A DNA stretch of 64,000 nucleotides from Mesostigma viride (Eukaryota > Streptophyta > Mesostigmatophyceae > Mesostigmatales > Mesostigmataceae): the NCBI GenBank assembly GCA_009746045.1, contig RPFO01000034.1, positions 1,521,786-1,585,785 on the forward strand. The letters run 5' to 3'. Below the pieces are notes generated by a model, which worked only from the letters and a program-made list of their open reading frames with translations, made no database searches and had not been told where the DNA came from. This document shows positions 9,174 through 21,600 of this stretch, one piece after another; position 1 is the first letter of the stretch; the number at the start of each line of letters is the position of its first letter. The translations under genes and the position numbers were made by a program.

Positions 9174-11952
9174 CGATGGTTTTTAATATAGTTGATATAC
9201 TGACATGCGCGTGACGAATCGTGATTCGTGGCACGTCAACATCTGTCATCAGCCTCAATGGTCCTTCGCGAAACCGTACACATAGGCCACGTCAAGGTGC
9301 GCAACCACCTTTGCGCAACGACAAAACGAGCCTCGCAATTCCGGAAATGCAAATCGGGCTAGCGCCCCCTCTACGAATGGGGTTTGGGTCCTTCGTAGCT
9401 TCTTTTTGATGGTAAGTCGTGGTTGCTTGGGGAACGCTTGTTGACAATGGCGACTTCTATTCCGAGACTTTTCGTAGGCTTTAATGCGCTGTCGCCTCCT
9501 TCATCTTTCGCCTTACGCTTTTTTTGTGTTTGCGTTTTCTGGTGTCTTTTTGTGCGCAGGTCGCCCTCTTGAGGCGTTAAAAGCGGCAAATGTTATCAGC
9601 GCATACTATTTTGTGAGAGAAATATCTTGAAACAGACCGGTTTTGCTGGTGTATTGGCAGTGTTATTGCTAGAAGGGATGACTGAGTATTCCTTTGTTTC
9701 TTACTAGTTGAACTCTTACAAGTTGAACTCTTCGTGCTTCGACGTTCCTAGCCGATTGTTTGCCAGTTCGAAAATCATTACGTAATTGTTGAGGTCTCGT
9801 GTGTCCATTTTGATTAGGCTGTAGTACGAATCGTTCAAGTCCCGTGTCCGTCCAGTGACCCTTTTAATTTCGTGTGGCGTACGTGCGATCGCTAAATGTG
9901 AAGAAAGCGTTTTTTTGTTCGGTTAAACGCCTTTTCCTGGGTACATTTGGGAATTCCCTTCCGGCGATCTTGAGTTTCTTGGCCCGTAGGTCTCGGATGG
10001 AGCGTGTTGCTTATCAGGCAGCTCTTGCTGTGTTTCTTCGGTTGGAAGTCGCTTCGTACTTAGATGCGCGACCTTGGAATTTATGTGACACGGATTGGAT
10101 GTTTCTTTGAGTAAGGGGGATGGCTAACGTATACCTTCGTGGAAGCTATTCGTTGTTACGGCACGGCTCTCGTGATCTATCTGATGATTAGTGCTGGTGT
10201 TGGCATGCTTTTTGCTCCGCGTCTATGTGAAGGCGGTTTTATGCGTGCCATGCAATCTGATTTGGGTAAACTTTCGAACAGTAACATCCAGACTCATTTA
10301 AAAGGAATAGAGGCTCGAAAAGGTTGCTCGGAACAATCACGATGTATGGCGGTAGTGTCTAGTTTGGCCAAGTGTTCGTGCTTCTTTGTTTGGGCATGCA
10401 TGTGGTTGGAAAAACCTTGGATGTTCTCTTTTCCTTGTTTCTGGCTGTGCACAAACCGACAGCAATTCAGAAAAATTACAATTCTGGCACGAGCCGGGCC
10501 ATTTGTGGGAACCCAGGGATTGCGAGCATGATGGTGGTGGCCAGTCGCCTTGCAATTTGTTGCGCGGGGGGTCCTGCAACAAGTTTGTAAGCAAACAACT
10601 GTCGTTACTTCTACCAATTTTCGGGGTACCTTGGCTTCAGCCAGGCCGTCACCAAATTGAAGTGATGCATGCCGTATGGCAAGTGGAGAGCTTGTGTGTA
10701 TTCCTTCAACAAGGCTGCTGGGCACTCTGCAGTATCGGTTCTTCATTCGGTTTATGATGAGGCGACCTTGGTATGGGACTTAGAAGTCATGGAAATCTTC
10801 TTGACTTGCCATGCAGAATGTGCTATGGCATTTCGGATTGTCCAGGGGGATTTTAATGGGCAAGTCTGTTATTGGATCTGAGATTCTACCAGATTATGTT
10901 CTGCCATCTGGAAGGGCAAGTTTTGCTGGCTTAAAGACAGCAGGAGGGAGGATGCAATTTTTCATTTAAGTTGGGAGTGGAGAGGGGAGCAGGGCTTCAT
11001 TGCAGTGAAAATTTTGCGGAATTGAGATTTTGTTGAGGTTTTTCGCTGATGAGGGACGCGTAATTTTCTAGGAATGGCGGAGAAATTGCTAAGTGCAATA
11101 AGCTTGATGGCGGAAGTGGTGGGCGGCGCAAGTTGTGCCCAGAATGTGAGAGCAGGTACGCAGACAAAACCATGGGTTTCCTGGTTGCTGCATGTGCCCT
11201 TTTTTGGTTTGCCAGATGGCATGCATGCAGTTCCTGCGTCTGTAAAGCCGGCGTTCCGGCATCAATGAGGAAGCAGTGAGGAAGACTTCCTCTCCAGCAG
11301 CCGGCCATCCCAAGGCTACCACCTGGGTAATTTTTTTGGCAGATCGATGAGATCATGGGGGTTGCATCCCATTGGCCTGGCGCTGTAAGCTTGTTTCCTC
11401 AGCCGCTGTCTTTCCCTTGGCTCAGCGTTTGCTCGCGGCGTTTGCCTTTCTCGTAAGGCTTGCTTGACAGTGCCTACTTGAGATTAGGGTATCTGGCAGG
11501 TTTCCTCGAGCAGGAGTTGTAACATCTGTTGTGACCTCATGGCTTCAGTTGTGGAGATTGGTATTTGCGTGTAGTTAATTTTGAACGGTGTTCAAAGGGG
11601 ATTATGGTGATTTTGACTGGGGATGTCAAAGATAACACGAATGATCAGAATAACACGAATGCTGAAACGTCGGGGTGTAAATGATGGCCAGACATCATTT
11701 TTTTAGCTGCATAGAATTGGCTTGTAAATATACAGATGTAAATATAATAAATGAACTATTCTATGATTATATTTTCCCTGATGCTTTGCCGGTGCTAAGG
11801 TTCTCAGCTGTGCATGTTTTCCAAAATGGATGGAAATGAAATCTACAAGCTTTCAAGTTCTTGTGTGACTGAATTAGCCGTTCAGCACAGACTAGGGATG
11901 ATCCTGGTAGGTTGCAGTATGCATGCAACTTCTCTGCACTTTTTGGGCAGGC
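9174..11952. other. No gene recognised
   Basis: Several open frames of 60-150 codons occur on both strands, overlapping one another and showing no domain, codon bias or homology visible by eye. The segment 11,090-11,290 shares short words with the satellite to its right and may be a very old unit. Confidence 0.5.
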
Positions 11953-14900
11953 GCATGTCGCAAAACCTTGCTATGCTGGTGTGGATGGATGCCCAGCGAA
12001 ACAGTTTGCAGGTTTTGGTACACGCCACCTCTGGCTGGAAAGTTTCTCATGATGAACCTTTCCCAGCTCAAGGGCCTGGGCGGTCGTCAAATTTGGAAAT
12101 TTTGACTGGAGAGGACAAGTAAGCAAAGGGTTTTTGATGCACCGAGCTAAAATGAAAAAACTTGGTGAAGTTTGGTGGACTTAATGTGAGCTTTGGTGCT
12201 GCAGTCTTAGTGTTTCATGGCTAGGCCCATTACGCGACTACAAGTACTTTGGATATTCCCATCGTCATACAAGTTTCAAGTATGCTTTCTGTTTTAGCCC
12301 ATGCGGCATCCATTCTGGGCAATAGTGGTAGGGTGCGGCAATCATGCGGGTGCCTTTTACAACATTATGCGGTCCAGTGCTGGCTGCTTGCAGTCAGGCG
12401 TTTGGGAAGGCTTGTCTCCACGTGGGCGACCGAAGCAACTTTGCACATGCTACCAGCAGTTACCAAGGTGGTGGGTTGGCTGGGCAGATGGATCAAGTTG
12501 GAAGTTTACGGGTGGAAGAGAGTAACGGGTGGCATATGTCTTCAATATGTGACTTTAGGGTGGGCCAGTGCAGACAAGATGAGGGAGCAACTATTGCATA
12601 GATGCACGTTCACGGATAGCTACACATTTGGCAGACCCGCAATAAGCGGGAGATGGGCAGGTTTATGTCCGGAGAATGAGCCTGGGAGGCCGGTGTGCAT
12701 ATGTGGACTATTTTGTCCGTTGGGAGGTGCATAGGGTGCGTACGGTGCGTATATGGCGCACTTGTGGCTACCCTAGCTACTATGGCAGCATGCGAGGTCG
12801 CGAGAATGAGAACGAAAGCAAGGCATGCGGGATGAGGGTGAGGTCGAAGTGAATAATGTCTCCCACAAGGGCAGTGCGGCGGTTAGGGCGGCCTGCGGCG
12901 TGTCTGCTTGGAAAACCCTGCGTGTGCTTCTTGCTGGTGCGTGCTGCAACATGGTGGGGTGATCGCAGTTGTCTGCTCCAAGCAAGTGACGTTGTTTACA
13001 CTGAGACGTGGAGGAATCACACGTGGTGAAAGGAGAAGTTTGGGTACAATGGGCCAATCGCCAGTGCATTCAGCTTGGTGAGCAGTGCTCTGTTGTTGTA
13101 CCATCTTGTGAACTTTTAGGGAAAAAACTGTCAGTCAACACACGCATAAACAGCCTGGTTTGCAATGCCATAGTTCCGTTTACCGTGCGATCTTCTGTCT
13201 AGATATGTTAGAAAGTTTGGTCTATCTTATGTTGACTTCAATACAAGTAGCCTTTCTTAAGTGGGGTGTTGCCAGATAGTTTGTCAGATGGACTGTTCCT
13301 TTGGGGAATGCGAAATTGTATCGCGCACCGTGTTGTTATAGGACAGGTGGTTGTGGAACCCCCCCCTGTTCTGCTGGTATGCATACATGCCCAGCCAGAC
13401 AGTTTTCCGCATGGTCACAAGACACGCCACCCTTCAGGCTGCACGGTTTTCAAGGAAGCGATGTGGCCAGGTCAGGAGCGTGCGCATGTCGTCGACCGAC
13501 ACCTGCTGCTTATAACATTTAAACATGTAAGGATGGGGCATTTAATTTCAACACTTGAATTCCAACACTCAATTTTGAAAAATATGTCGCTGAACGCGAA
13601 GAGCTAAATGTGCGCAGCAGAGGAGAAAAAAAGGACGGGGCTTTATGCCTTCCGTTCCATGATTGATATGCTGCTCATGATCTTTGTCTTAGCACATGTT
13701 AGTGAGAAGTTGGTATCGATTTTTGTCTCATGTCTAGTCTTGTGTGCCTGGGCCTTCCTGTAGTAATCAAGAATAGCTTGTAGGTTCTACCCTTTGGCAT
13801 CTTGTTGGCAGCCGTGCGTTTGTGCGACAAACCTGTGGGTGCCTGTTGCATAGCTGTGCGGTCCAATGCTGGCTACTTGCAGTCGTACTCCCCGGAGGAG
13901 CCCAATGCCACATGGACGTGCGTAAGTCTTGCAACATGTCTGCTGTACGGCGGGTAATGGTGGCGTGTGATTTAGGGTTTAGGGTTGGGTCAGTAATGTT
14001 GGTTCAAGTCTGGCGGAGATTCAAAATCATGCAGGTTAGCAGGCCTGGTTCTATGAAAGTAGTTGATACAGGGATTATGGAAGTTTTCTTTGAGGGTCTT
14101 TTTTGGGTTGGACAACACAGAGTTCCACTTTGACGAACGTCTGAAGGGACTGGTATGGTTCATTTGTTGTAGGGCATGACAGGGCGGGCAGTTTTCTGAA
14201 ATAGAACCCTGTGAACCCTGTGAGGATAGAGCTGCAAGTGAGAGGTAGATAGGCATCAGGTGTTGTAGTTTCTTCTATGTAGATGCGGTGGGTGGTTGGG
14301 GCGGCCGGCACGGCAGTGTCTCTGCTTGGGAAACCCGGTGTGCGCTTCTTGCTGGTGCTTGCTGTGCAACAATCGCGTCATCGCAGTTGAGTCGTTACAA
14401 TCGTCCACTGTCAAGATGTGCCAGAAAACATTCTGGAAGCTTGCGGTGCCTATCATCCAACTTGCTATCTGGGTGGCTTCATCGGGTAAATTTTTCGTCG
14501 GCGTAATGGTACTGCACTGGTGGCTTCCTGTCCAAGTAATGATAGGGGAACTGTACTGATTCATCAATGACTGAAATATATACATGCGCGCCGGATGCAT
14601 TCTATGTGTTCAGCTGCACTTGCCAGTTTGGTGTAGTAAAATAAATCTTCCATTGTTACAGTTCTGGAGGCTGCTCATTTAAACTGATAAAAAAAGGTTT
14701 CTTTTTTTCTGCAGGTTAACCTGCTGCGGTCAATCCTGTTGCTTCATGCAACAACTGTTGTAATGTTTGCCCTGTGAGCAAAGGGATTTGTGTTGCTTTG
14801 ACGAACCCAAGGGGTTGGAGAAGTTAAGTCGTAAATAATGTTATATAGCTGATGGCTGGTGTTCCTTTTTTTTTCAAGAATTTTTTTTTTCCCCAAGAGT

Positions 14901-17900
14901 TTCGATATTTAGAAACTAGAAATTGCAGTTGACTCGGTAGTTCTTACGATTTCTTGGTGACATTATATTATTTGTATTGGCAGTAAGGGCAGGCTTGTCC
15001 GCGGTCCAGGGTTGCAGAGTTGGTTGCAATGGATTGCATGCTGTAGGCATGTGCATGTTGCAAACCCCTGCTGTGCTGGTATGCATGCATGCCCAGCTAA
15101 ATGGTTTGCAGATCGTTGTGGAACACGCCATGCTCAGCTGAGCGCTTCCTGGGAACAGCGATGAAAAGGTCAGGAGGGCATCCGCCAGTTGTTTGGATAA
15201 CTGCCGTGGCCAATGGGAAGGAAATATCGGCTGACAAGGTGGTGTGGCGCTACGCCTGCTGATCTTCTGTAGTTGCTGTGCATCCAGTCATTCCGAGAAT
15301 TCATCCTATCATATGGCCGAGAAGAGAGAGGATGCGATAGCCTGGTTTCACGTCCACTTAATTTACATTGAGGTGGCCTGGCCCTAGCAGCATTTCCACA
15401 GCTGTGTTCATTGGCAAACACATGTTAGGCCTCGGTCGCGTATCATATTGTTGGCAATGGTGGTTGGGTGCGACAAACCTGCGGCTGCCTGTTGCGAGGT
15501 TGTGCGGTTCAGTGATGCTACTTGCAGTCGGGCTACCGGGACAACCCGGCAACGTGGCAGCGTGTCTGGTCGCGGAGGGGCAGGATCGTTGAGGCTTTGG
15601 GAGAGGAGGCCAGTGCGAACGCAACCAGGCCACGGTTGGGATTGTGGTGAACGAATGCCGTGCAAGTGTTGAGAGTTGGACACAAAAGGGTTGCGAGGGA
15701 GGCAGTGAGCAGGTTGAGTTGTTGTTCAAAACACACAGCAGAGCAGATGGGAGGTTGGGTGGGGGCTCATGCAAGGCCGTCAGGTATGCTGAGCTGGGTT
15801 GGATCGCGGTGGAAGTCAGGGTGCGTGCGTGGGTAGGAGAAGATGGCAGACCTGTTGCCAAGGGTTAGGGTTGGAACATGTGCCGAGCAGGACAGCAGGG
15901 AAGAGGACTTCATCCAGGACATCCAGGATCAGGGAAGAGTACATTTAGGATCATCAGGTGGCGGATTCTCTTGAGGTGCGGGGTGATTTGGGTAGGCTGC
16001 ACAGCGGCGGGTCTGCTTGGACAACCCTGCGTGCGCTTTTGCTGTTGCGTGCTGCACGGCGAGACATTGGCAGTTACCTTCTGCGAGGCTGCAAGGAACC
16101 GTGGAGCTGTAATTACATGATTGGCTTTCGGCAATGCAAGGCTGCATCGGGTAATACCCAGACAAGCAGGCTTTTCTAGCCACTAGTCGGGCTTATAAGC
16201 CACCATTTTATCATATTGGTACTCTGATGTCAGTCAGGGTATGCACGTTCCTTTCAAGAACGCTTTCATCTTGATGGCATATCACACTTCCCAACATGTA
16301 TGCTTTTTGCTGGTGGAGGTTCGGTGGTTTGGCATTTGGAGGCTCGGCTTTCAAAAGGTGTTGCAGTGGTCGATAATTTAAGACAAAAAATAGGTGTTGC
16401 TGGTTTTTGTTGAAGTGCTTACGTGTAGAAGATGTTTGTTGCAAAGAGTGTGGTAGATGGAGGATTTGTTTTTTGGGGGGTTCCTTCTAGGGCGTCCCGT
16501 GTTGCAAAACCCTGTTGTGCTGGTGTGCATATGTGCCCAGCCAAATGGTTTGCAGAGGGTCACAGACACCGGTCTACGGCTGCACGGTTCCTGAGGAAGC
16601 GATGCGGTCGAGGTTGGAAGCATGCGCAGCGCGTTTGCCAGGCCAGCTTCCATGAACAAGTAGGATACTTTTGGCGGATGAAGTGAGAGGAGTGTGCTCA
16701 GAAAAATGGAAGGGATGGATTCGCTGCTTCAGCCAGCTCTTTGTTTTGCGTCCGGGTACCTGGGACGACTTCTGTCAACTGCTGATGTCAAGTCAAGATT
16801 TTCTTTTTAAAGGAAACCACCAGTCGGTTTGTTGTGGTTGCCTTGCTGTACATGGTCAAAAGTCCCTTCTGGTTTCGCGGGCATTTTGGGCGACGATGGT
16901 TTGGTGCAACAAACCTGTGCGTGGGGGTTGTGAGTTTGCTCTGTCCAGTGCTGGCTACTTGCAGTCGGATCTGTCAAACATTCAGGCGCAAGAAAAGCGA
17001 ATCTTGACAACAGAAGAGTTTGACTGGCAAGCGGATGGTGAAGAAGGCGGAGGGCGGCGTCGAAGGTGGCTCAGGTTGGGGTGTGTGGCAGCTTGCGGCA
17101 CCAGTTGGCAGTAGGAAAAGAGGGGGGGGGGGGGGGGGGGGTCATCGCAGGACAGGAAAGAGTGAAGGTTTCTAAGGCATATCTTAGCTGCAGCACTGAC
17201 TTTCCTGTAGGCGGCAAAGGATTACCTGTTTATTTTACAGCGACGGAGGAGCTGCCTGAGTCATGCTTCTTTGGGGGTGCATCTCCAGGCTTTGGGTAAG
17301 ACTGGCTGAGCATGTGGATTATGGTAATAAAGCTGTGGAGGGGAAGAAATGTGGGAAGTTATCCCAGCCTTGTTGTTTCCAGCCATGTTTAAACGGGTAT
17401 TCCCCCACATCCGAGGTATGCGGCGGGTATAGAGGGGCCTGCACGGCGTCCTGTCTACTTGGAAAACCATGTGTGCGCTTCTTGCCGGTGTGTGCTGCAC
17501 GACCGCCGCGTCATCGCAGTCGTCTGCTTCAACGCACAAGCGTACCCGCTTGAAATCGGGGGTGAAGGTTTCTATGCTTTTCGAACAGTGGCTGATCAAC
17601 GCGCCAAGGGTGATTTTCAGCTTCCCTCAAGCAACAGGCACGTCCTGTTAGCTGACATGTACTGGTATCGCTGTTGTTGTGATAGCATTGTGATAGCATA
17701 GTTTTGCTTGAAGTACAGTAAGCTTTGACTGGAAAGTTCTTTGTGAATGAAAATTTCTTGTTAATTTGGAAAGTTGCAAGGTCCACCCTTGGTGAAAGAA
17801 AGGGATGTCCGTTCGAGGCAACTTAAAATATAAATATTTTTTTCATTCTTTTGCAGTTCAGGTTGGCCTGACAAGATAGGTGGTTGTGGTTATGTTAAGT

Positions 17901-18624
17901 GGGATTATTCCTGGATTTATGTAGCTGGATCCATTTATCCATCAATAGCTTTTTTTCTATTCATCAGTAGTTCCAGTTTTGATAAAATAACAAGTACAGC
18001 AGACATGTTGTTTGGTGTCAAAGGCTGCAATGCAGTTTTCCCGCGCATGGTAGGGTAGGTGGATGTTGCAAACCCCTGCGTGCTGGTATGGTTGCATGCC
18101 CAGCCAAACGGCCTTGCAGAGGGTCAGTACAACCCTGTTGCTGCACGTATCCTGACGAGTCTTGGTTAGGAGAGCGCGTCTCTGCCGGGCAAGCATCGCA
18201 TGGAGGACGGCTCAGTACGAGACGCGGCAAGAAATCGCAGGCCACGTGAGCAAAGGTTATACTGGATACAGAGGGAATGTGGCTTCAGGCTCGCTGGGGC
18301 GTGACAGGGCATGGCAAGGAGTTCAACCAAGTGGGCATGGGCGTGTACGTGCGTGGTTAATCTACATGCATGAATGGTGAATGGGACTAAGCACCCATAT
18401 ACAATTCATCGCTCTACTATCAAGCAGTGAGGTGTTTGTTTTAGGCAGGTTAAGTTTATGGAATGAGAGCAGTCATTAGAATTTGTTACAAATTTTATGA
18501 TTGCAGATGTTCTTCACACAAGTTATGCTGTGGTTATGACCAGAAAACTTTTGATTTATTACAGCGTTAAAAGACAGGATGGAAAGCCGCTTTGTTGACA
18601 AGATTAGGTTCATGTAGGGTAGGT
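11953..18624. repeat. Old, diverged units of a large satellite
   Basis: Three landmark blocks recur in fixed order. M1 is GCATGT(C/T)GCAAAACCC followed by GCTGGTATGCATGCATGC. M2 is GTGCGACAAACCTGTG followed by TGCTGGCTACTTGCAGTCG. M3 is GCTTGGAAAACCCTGCGTG followed by TTGCTGCACGAC. M1 starts near 11,953, 13,364, 15,053, 16,500 and 18,061; M2 near 12,325, 13,815, 15,468 and 16,905; M3 near 12,903, 14,320, 16,010 and 17,454. Spacing is 1.4-1.7 kb, and the unit from 18,061 is truncated to 0.56 kb. No coding gene is supported here. Confidence 0.8.
17124..17142. repeat. Poly-G run
   Basis: An uninterrupted run of about 19 G inside an old satellite unit. Confidence 0.9.
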
Positions 18625-21600
18625 GCATGTCGCAAAACCCTGTTTGTGCTGGTATGCATGCATGCTCAGCCAAACGGTTTGCAGAGCGCGGGTACCACCC
18701 TGGGTGCTGCGCGGTTCCGGAGGGATCGACGCGGTGGGTGGGAACATCGCATGCATCAACTGGACCAGGCCGGCACGCAACGCGGACGATTGGGAGGGAT
18801 GTTGGTGGGCGAAGAGATACAAAGGGTGGTGCGGAGAACGGAGAGCACAGGGTGTGGATGTGCTTGGCTGCTACATCGCTGGTTCTTACGCATCATGATC
18901 TATGTCTAAGGATCTAAGGATAGCGATGACTTGGTTTTTCCAGATGCAGTGTCCCTGGAGTCAACAATTGGGCCTACAAAAAAAAAAAAATCCAGCCAGC
19001 TTGTCTCTTGCAGTTCTCCCGGTCTAGTCTATCCAAACACGTTGGTTTTGCCTGTGCGGCATCGCAAGCGACCGTGGTTGGGTGTGACAAACCTGTGTGG
19101 ATGCCCGTTGCGAGGTTGTGTGGGTTCGGTGCTGGCTACTTGCAGTGGCGCTGTGGGAACAGCAGGGAGGCAAAGGAAGAGGACCTGGACGTGCAGCAAA
19201 GACCCACAAAAGTGGTTGGTGACGCTGGCGTCAGAGAGATGCGGCTGATGTTGGTGTGTGCAAGTGCAGAGGAGCAGCAACAGTGATGGAGGCGTGGCTG
19301 GATGGAGGCACGGTGGGAGGGGCAGAGAAGAGCGGGCGGTTGCTAGTGTTGAACTTGATGCGGAGTGGGGTCGATGGGAAATACCAAGCGGGAGATGTAT
19401 TCCGGCGTGCACAAAGTTCATCAGGTGTTGGCGAAGCAGCAGAGCATGTGGGAAGGCGGGATGCGCGGTTGGTGGGGCTCGGCAGTGGAACTTTGATGGC
19501 AATTTGCAGTCACATAGCTCGTAAGGGGTGATGAGGTAGTGTGACACCAGGCTCGCGTTGGAGTTGTTTGTTTGCTGTTCGACTTGGATGGCGGGTAGGG
19601 CGGCCTGCACAGCAGCGTGGCTAGGGCGGCCCGCACAACGGCGCGTCTTCTTGAAAAACCCTGCGTGCGCTTCTTGCTGCTTGCTGCACGACAATCGCAT
19701 CATCACAGTCGTCTGCTGCCGAGGGACACGCGTGCTTGCAATTGAACCGCGGTGTGAGAATGGTCGTGGGAGCGTCCGTGCGCGAGCATCCTTTGCGCTT
19801 GTCCATCTGCAAAGCGAGGCTGCACTAGGTAACCCGCTCAGGTCTACAATCTCCAAGCGTGTTAACAAAGCGTTTTGGCCATGGTTTTCATGTTTGGGGC
19901 GTTTGCCTCCGGGTGTTATGGAAAAGTAGCCTGTTGAGGTCTCAAGCTTCAGAGTGTCATAGAGACTTCCGGGCTGATGGCAATGCACGGTGTTACTTTC
20001 TTCCTAGTACATGTTCTTTAGTGTTAAAGATGATAACGAGTAAACTACGTGTGCATCCATAAGTGGTGTGAGAAACTTGATCTCAGGAGGTTGGAAAAAC
20101 TGTCAGCTGATGCCTGTGTTCATAAAAAAAAAAAAAGATCCAATATTTATCTTTGTGCGAGGCTAAAACGCGTGGTTCAGAAACCTAATGGGACAGATTT
20201 TAAAAATCTGTGCAGTGTTGCTAGTGGGAAAAAAGGTCATTTGTATACAATTTTTTGTCTTGTGCACAGCATGTGGCTGTGGTGCGTGAACCAGCAAGAA
20301 ACCATGATGTTATGTGCCAGCCATATTGAAGAAAGAGCAGTGTGGAAGTGGATGCTTGGTAGGGCAGGTGCATGTCGCAAAACCCTGTTTGTGCTGGTAT
20401 GCATGCATGCTCAGCCAAACGGTTTGCAGAGCGCGGGTGCCACCCTGGGTGCTGCGCGGTTCCGGAGGGATTGGCGCGGTGGGTGGGAACATCGCACGCA
20501 TCAACTGGACCAGGCCGGCACGCAACGCGGACGATTGGGAGGGATGTTGGTGGGCGAAGAGATACAAATGGGGGTGCGGAGAACGGAGAACACAGGGCGT
20601 GGATGTGCTTTGCTGCTACATCGCTGGTTCTTACGCATCATGATCTATGTCTAAGGATAGCGATGACTTGGTTTTGCCAGATGCAGTGTCCCTGGAGTCG
20701 ACAATTGGGCGTACCAAAAAAAAAATCCAGCCAGCTTGTCTCTTGCAGCTCTCTCGGTCTAGTCTATCCAAACACGTTGGTTTTGCCCGTGCGGCATCGC
20801 GAGCGACCGTGGTTGGGTGCGACAAACCTGTGTGGATGCCCGTTGCGAGGTTGTGTGGGTTCGGTGCTGGCTACTTGCAGTGGCGCTGTGGGAACAGCAG
20901 GGAGGCAAAGGAAGAGGACCTGGACGTGCAGCAAAGACCCACAAAGTGGTTGGTGACGCTGGCGTCAGAGAGATGCGGCTGATGTTGGTGTGTGCAAGTG
21001 CAGCGGTGCAGCGACACAGATGGAGGCGTGGCTGGATGGAGGCACGGTGGGAGGGGCAGAGAAGAGCGGGCGGTTGATAGTGTTGAACTTGATGCGGAGT
21101 GGGGTCGATGGGAAATACCAAGCGGGAGATGTATTCCGGCGTGCACAAAGTTCATCAGGTGTTGGCGAAGCAGCAGAGCATGTGGGAAGGCGGGATGCGC
21201 GGTTGGTGGGGCTCGGCAGTGGAAATTTGATGGCAATTTGCAGTCACATAGCTCGTAAGGGGTGATGAGGTAGTGTGACACCAGGCTCGCGTTGGAGTTG
21301 TTTGTTTGCTGTTCGACTTGGATGGCGGGTAGGGCGGCCTGCACAGCAGCGTGGCTAGGGCGGCCTGCACAACGGCGCGTCTTCTTGGAAAACCCTGCGT
21401 GCGCTTCTTGCTGCTTGCTGCACGACAATTGCATCATCACAGTCGTCTGCTGCCGAGGGACACGTGTGCTTGCAATCGAACTGCGGTGTGAGAATGGTCG
21501 TGGGAGCGTCCGTGCGCGAGCATCCTTTGCGCTTGTCCATCTGCAAAGCGAGGCTGCACTAGGTAACCCGCTCAGGTCTACAATCTCCAAGCGTGTTAAC

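Noticed and set aside
9874-11356. Frames of 60-150 codons (for example 10,139-10,531 and 10,294-10,746)
   Set aside because: Mutually overlapping on opposite strands, no recognisable domain, promoter or splice signals.
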